DNA of 64,000 nucleotides from UBA6382 sp963617965 (lineage in GTDB: Bacteria; Bacteroidota; Bacteroidia; Bacteroidales; Bacteroidaceae). Every line of letters starts with the position of its first letter. Positions within the stretch are counted from its first letter, which is position 1. Shown in pieces: positions 61,595 to 64,000 of this stretch. The notes beneath the pieces are model-generated. The model saw only the letters and a program-made list of their open reading frames with translations, did no database searches and was not told the origin of the DNA. A program made the translations under genes and the position numbers. The stretch spans positions 1 to 64,000 of the forward strand of contig CAVEQO010000007.1 in the NCBI GenBank assembly GCA_963617965.1, given 5' to 3'.

Positions 61595-62611
61595 TCATGG
61601 CTTATGGTAATTGAGTTGCCTTATCTTGTCATTGAGTGTTTTCATCTTCCCTATCAGTTCCTTGAAAGAGGGCACCAGACCATAAATCATGTGTTCGCCC
61701 ATAAATTTGTAATCCTCTTGCCACATCTCAACAATCTTCCCGTCAGGAACGATGCTGAGGGTGGCGGGATATAACTCGTCGTAGTTGAAGCCTTTCAAAC
61801 CGATGAACCTGCGGCGATGTTCAAGGACTGCCCGATAAAGTCCTTCATCGTTGATGGCCCGGTCGGCAATCTTGCGTTCGGAGTCCATCATCATCGCCAG
61901 ATCATAGATGTGGCGCGACATACGTTCGACTCTTACCACATCCTTGTGGAACTCTTCATGCAACAGGAATACTTTTTCAAGGAATGTACGTTCGGGAATG
62001 ACTGCATTCACCTCAAAGGCGGCTTCCGCAAACGGTGCATTAGGGAAATGGGAATCAATGGCAGCATTGATGGCTTTCTTCTCTTCTGCGGACTCCATCA
62101 TCGACCTGCCACTGATTTCTATCTTCACCGTATTCCTAATGTAGGGAGAAACATCAAACAGACTTTGGTATGTCACCGTAATCACTTCGGGATCGGTAGT
62201 CGTTATGGGAGTGATGACCACTTCTACAGAAAAGGCATCTTGGCGAATGTCCAAAGCAAGCAACGCGTCTTTGACATCATGCTGCATCTTCTCCCTTACG
62301 AAGGAGCAAGCGGCACGACGAAGTTTGTCGCTGATTTGTGTTTTCGACAGTTCGCCGCCAAAGCCAAGGAACTCCCTGCTGAGAGCAATGTCTATATCTT
62401 CAGAGAATCGGGCAATCAAGTTCCAGCACTTGCTGAGACTTGTACCGCCCTTGAAGGCTATATGTGCTGCATAAGGCAACGCGTGCAGTGCTTTCAGCAC
62501 CTGCGTCACCCACCAGTCTTTTTCGATGCCCGAAGGAGGAAGCCCTGTCTTCAACGCCACGTTGTTGATGGCTTGCCGCTGACGGTCTGCCGGAATATCT
62601 ATGAATTTCAT
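61595..62611 (-). CDS. AbiEii-type nucleotidyltransferase toxin
   Basis: A 338-residue protein of the AbiEii/AbiGii nucleotidyltransferase family. FKGGTSLSK (53-61) and ARFSEDIDI (67-75, with D72 and D74) are the nucleotidyltransferase signature and metal-binding residues. The rest of the chain is helical. AbiE systems are toxin-antitoxin pairs linked to abortive phage infection, and related toxins (MenT) transfer nucleotides to tRNA. Its ATG overlaps the antitoxin stop as ATGA, so translation is coupled. Confidence 0.92.
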   Translation of the reverse strand: MKFIDIPADRQRQAINNVALKTGLPPSGIEKDWWVTQVLKALHALPYAAHIAFKGGTSLSKCWNLIARFSEDIDIALSREFLGFGGELSKTQISDKLRRAACSFVREKMQHDVKDALLALDIRQDAFSVEVVITPITTTDPEVITVTYQSLFDVSPYIRNTVKIEISGRSMMESAEEKKAINAAIDSHFPNAPFAEAAFEVNAVIPERTFLEKVFLLHEEFHKDVVRVERMSRHIYDLAMMMDSERKIADRAINDEGLYRAVLEHRRRFIGLKGFNYDELYPATLSIVPDGKIVEMWQEDYKFMGEHMIYGLVPSFKELIGKMKTLNDKIRQLNYHKP

Positions 62612-63225
62612 CGTGTAATCAGGATTTTGCGCACCCATGCCGGGGCAAGTTTGATGTCGTGGTTGAACTCGCTGCCGCCCACTCTCCTTGCGTGTTCCAA
62701 GAGCATGTTTACTTCTTCCCCTGTCAACTTCTCTTCGCCTATAGTGCGCATGGCAGTGACCACCAACATCATCAGCTCTGATTTATATGCGAAGTTCTTG
62801 CCCGAAGAGGAATGTTTGAAGAGTATGCCATGTCCGTCGCCTATCTTTATCCGTCGTGGCGCACCGTTGGTCAGAAACACCACATTCATCGGAATCTGGG
62901 CGGACAGTCCCAACCGATTCAGAGCGTAGGCCCCTGTAGGCACAATCTTAGCTTTGTCGCGCCTGGCAATAGCCTGGGCGATGTCTTCTATCGAAGGATA
63001 GATAATACCAAGCCCATATTCCTTATCCTCTTTAGGGTAATAATAGATGCCATTGGCCAGACGTACCAACACTCCGCCGGTGTATAACCTGAAGAATGCA
63101 GTCTTTATAGCAGCAGGAGTGCCGCACTCCGCATAGTCCTGCTGGAAAACTATCGAACCTCGCCCTTTTCCCCTAAGCCTCATTTCTATCTTGTTTTCAA
63201 TGCTTTGACCTGATGTTTGCGACAT
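62608..63225 (-). CDS. AbiEi-like (DUF6088) antitoxin
   Basis: The 205-residue partner of the AbiEii toxin. The N-terminal winged-helix region (about residues 10-70, GGVLVRLANGIYYYP) would bind its own promoter. The AbiEi-type central domain follows (IVPTGAYALNRLGLSAQIPMNVVFLTNG). It precedes the toxin gene with a four-base overlap, the usual AbiE order. A good promoter lies 45 bases upstream. Confidence 0.87.
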   Translation of the reverse strand: MSQTSGQSIENKIEMRLRGKGRGSIVFQQDYAECGTPAAIKTAFFRLYTGGVLVRLANGIYYYPKEDKEYGLGIIYPSIEDIAQAIARRDKAKIVPTGAYALNRLGLSAQIPMNVVFLTNGAPRRIKIGDGHGILFKHSSSGKNFAYKSELMMLVVTAMRTIGEEKLTGEEVNMLLEHARRVGGSEFNHDIKLAPAWVRKILITR

Positions 63226-63269
63226 GTTATTGAAACCTTTTTGTTATATTTTTGGTTCTAAAACCTGTG

Positions 63270-63301
63270 CAAAGGTATTGTATTTTCCTCAAAACGCCAA
63301 A
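63270..63301 (-). promoter_or_regulatory. Promoter of the AbiE operon
   Basis: Minus-strand TTTG (63298-63301), 20-base spacer and TACCTTTG (63270-63277). The flanking sequence contains no clear inverted repeat. Confidence 0.7.
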
Positions 63302-63448
63302 GGCTTTGGCAAACATCGCCTTTTGAGACTGCATTTCAGCTAAAACAGTCTATCAATTATACAGATGCTGAAAGTTTTAGCGGACAGCAATAGATTTATT
63401 ATTTTCTCTTGACTGTTGACTAATAAATGCCAATAAAGTTGTCAGAGA
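63302..63448. other. AT-rich spacer without a supported gene
   Basis: Nothing recognisable is encoded here. The composition is markedly AT-richer than the efflux operon, as expected for recently acquired DNA. Confidence 0.5.
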
Positions 63449-63478
63449 TTTGCCTGTTTAAGTACCCCCCTAACTTTG
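63449..63478 (+). promoter_or_regulatory. Promoter of the broken ATPase gene
   Basis: TTTG (63449-63452), an 18-base spacer and TAACTTTG (63471-63478), 54 bases before the ATG at 63533. The promoter seems intact although the gene is not. Confidence 0.6.
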
Positions 63479-63532
63479 TACTGCAAAAACAGTCGAATGG
63501 CACGACTGATATTGCAGTAACGAGGGTAATAT

Positions 63533-63688
63533 ATGATAATCCAGAGAAATAAATACATTGAAGCTTTGACAAGTAAACGTTGGAATGGAAAGGTGAAGAT
63601 AATAACCGGCATTAGGCGTTGTTGCGGCAACAAGAACTCTTTGTGCAGTCCGATTTCTTTACATTATCGGTTTTCTTGCTGTAAGTAG
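63533..63688 (+). pseudogene. Truncated, frameshifted AAA+ ATPase (DUF4143 family) remnant
   Basis: The frame starts MIIQRNKYIEALTSKRWNGK and reaches IITGIRRC, exactly how Bacteroidales AAA/DUF4143 ATPases begin just before their Walker A (GIRRCGKS). Here the P-loop is lost: the sequence reads GIRRCCGNKNSLC. An apparent extra TGT codon and altered bases replace the GKS lysine and serine, and the frame stops after 51 codons. The remaining 350 or so residues of such proteins are absent. It is probably a deletion remnant beside the AbiE genes. Confidence 0.7.
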
Positions 63689-63767
63689 CATAGTGCCTGC
63701 CCGTCCGAAAAATGTAGCGCAAGCAATAAACCCGGCATAAAAGAAAGGAAAAACAAGAATAAATGCA

Positions 63768-63775
63768 TATATTTG
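63768..63775 (+). promoter_or_regulatory. -7 element before the last gene
   Basis: TATATTTG matches the consensus and lies 89 bases before the ATG at 63857. No clear -33 box is seen. Confidence 0.45.
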
Positions 63776-63856
63776 CATTTCAAAACGAAAAAGGCCGACA
63801 AAATGAAAAAATATTCCTGTGTCGTTGCAGACAAATACATCAAACACTTAAACAAA

Positions 63857-64000
63857 ATGACAAGAAGCACTATTTTCACGCCGATTCTCCTTGCGGGACT
63901 TGCGTGGGCAACTGGACTCCAGGCGCAGAGCTACCAGACCAAGGTGGACACGGCGTGGGGCAACTGGTGCTACAAATTCAAGGACGGGGAATTCTATTCA
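63857..64000 (+). CDS. Secreted protein, 3' end outside window
   Basis: The first 48 codons are visible. MTRSTIFTPILLAGLAWATG and the following LQAQ form a standard signal peptide, after which SYQTKVDTAWGNWCYKFKDG begins the mature part. An in-frame ATG at 63803 would add 18 charged residues and is less likely. Family not recognised from so little sequence. Confidence 0.75.
   Translation, partial: MTRSTIFTPILLAGLAWATGLQAQSYQTKVDTAWGNWCYKFKDGEFYS

Noticed and set aside
63302..63412. Plus-strand reading ending FQLKQSINYTDAESFSGQQ, resembling the end of a transposase
   Set aside because: It is short, has no start, its upstream part lies in the AbiE promoter, and I cannot tie it to a known transposase.
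1..64000. CRISPR arrays, rRNA genes, prophage or intact insertion sequences
   Set aside because: No regularly spaced repeats with unique spacers, no rRNA sequence, and no transposase or phage structural gene was seen.

Overview
The window is a chromosomal segment from a member of the Bacteroidales. The evidence is mostly sequence-level: many genes and tRNAs are preceded by the Bacteroidota promoter pattern (TTG or TTTG, 19-20 bases, then TAnnTTTG) rather than by strong Shine-Dalgarno sites. The gene set fits too: MCE/TamB/OstA envelope genes, a DUF4295 gene beside L28/L33, GH97, SurA-like pairs, split MacB and methylmalonyl-CoA epimerase. I cannot fix the genus. There are no rRNA genes, CRISPR arrays, prophages or intact insertion sequences. 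Four tRNAs are present: Ala-GGC (cut by the window edge), Ser-CGA, Tyr-GTA and Arg-ACG.

Layout. 0.2-7.4 kb (+): MaoC hydratase, a free-standing C-terminal piece of class II ribonucleotide reductase, nitroreductase, B3/4 protein, cell-wall amidase, MCE protein, dnaA and a lipoprotein. 7.4-23.1 kb (-): a large secreted golvesin/amidase-like protein, acyltransferase, M23 endopeptidase, TamB, tRNA-Ser, rpmB-rpmG-DUF4295, tsaD, map, a LysM glucosaminidase, lepA and rfbC. 23.3-27.9 kb: methylmalonyl-CoA epimerase (+), then the rplM-rpsI-rpsB-tsf operon and an esterase (-). 28.1-37.4 kb (+): M3 peptidase, dCMP deaminase, S41 protease, TPR protein, ribH, GH97, recF and DUF721, then tRNA-Tyr. 37.8-50.6 kb (-): OmpA-like protein, mutL, OstA, two parvulin-type isomerases, guaB, recQ and an HU-like protein. 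51.1-56.5 kb (-): tRNA-Arg, a sugar-kinase-like APH protein and a GDP-fucose cluster. 56.9-61.5 kb (+): a TolC-MacA-MacB efflux operon. 61.6-64 kb: an AbiE-type toxin-antitoxin pair, a broken ATPase gene and the start of a secreted protein.

The most unusual object is the gene at 55116-56504. It encodes one uninterrupted protein in which an XRE/cI-type helix-turn-helix domain is joined to a complete GDP-mannose 4,6-dehydratase with its catalytic residues intact. It is followed by a fucose-permease-like transporter and GDP-L-fucose synthase. Its promoter carries an inverted repeat directly over the -33 element. This suggests, but does not prove, a bifunctional enzyme-repressor that senses flux into GDP-fucose and controls its own operon. 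The neighbouring intergenic space also carries a 22-bp tandem repeat just upstream of the divergent efflux promoter.

Other items worth a second look are the orphan RNR C-terminal module, a RecQ helicase with about 110 extra residues between motifs II and III, and an eight-copy 7-nt tandem repeat inside the macAB operon. Also notable are a 21-bp-period operator-like repeat upstream of an HU/winged-helix protein, and a terminator-bounded 28-codon ORF in a divergent spacer.
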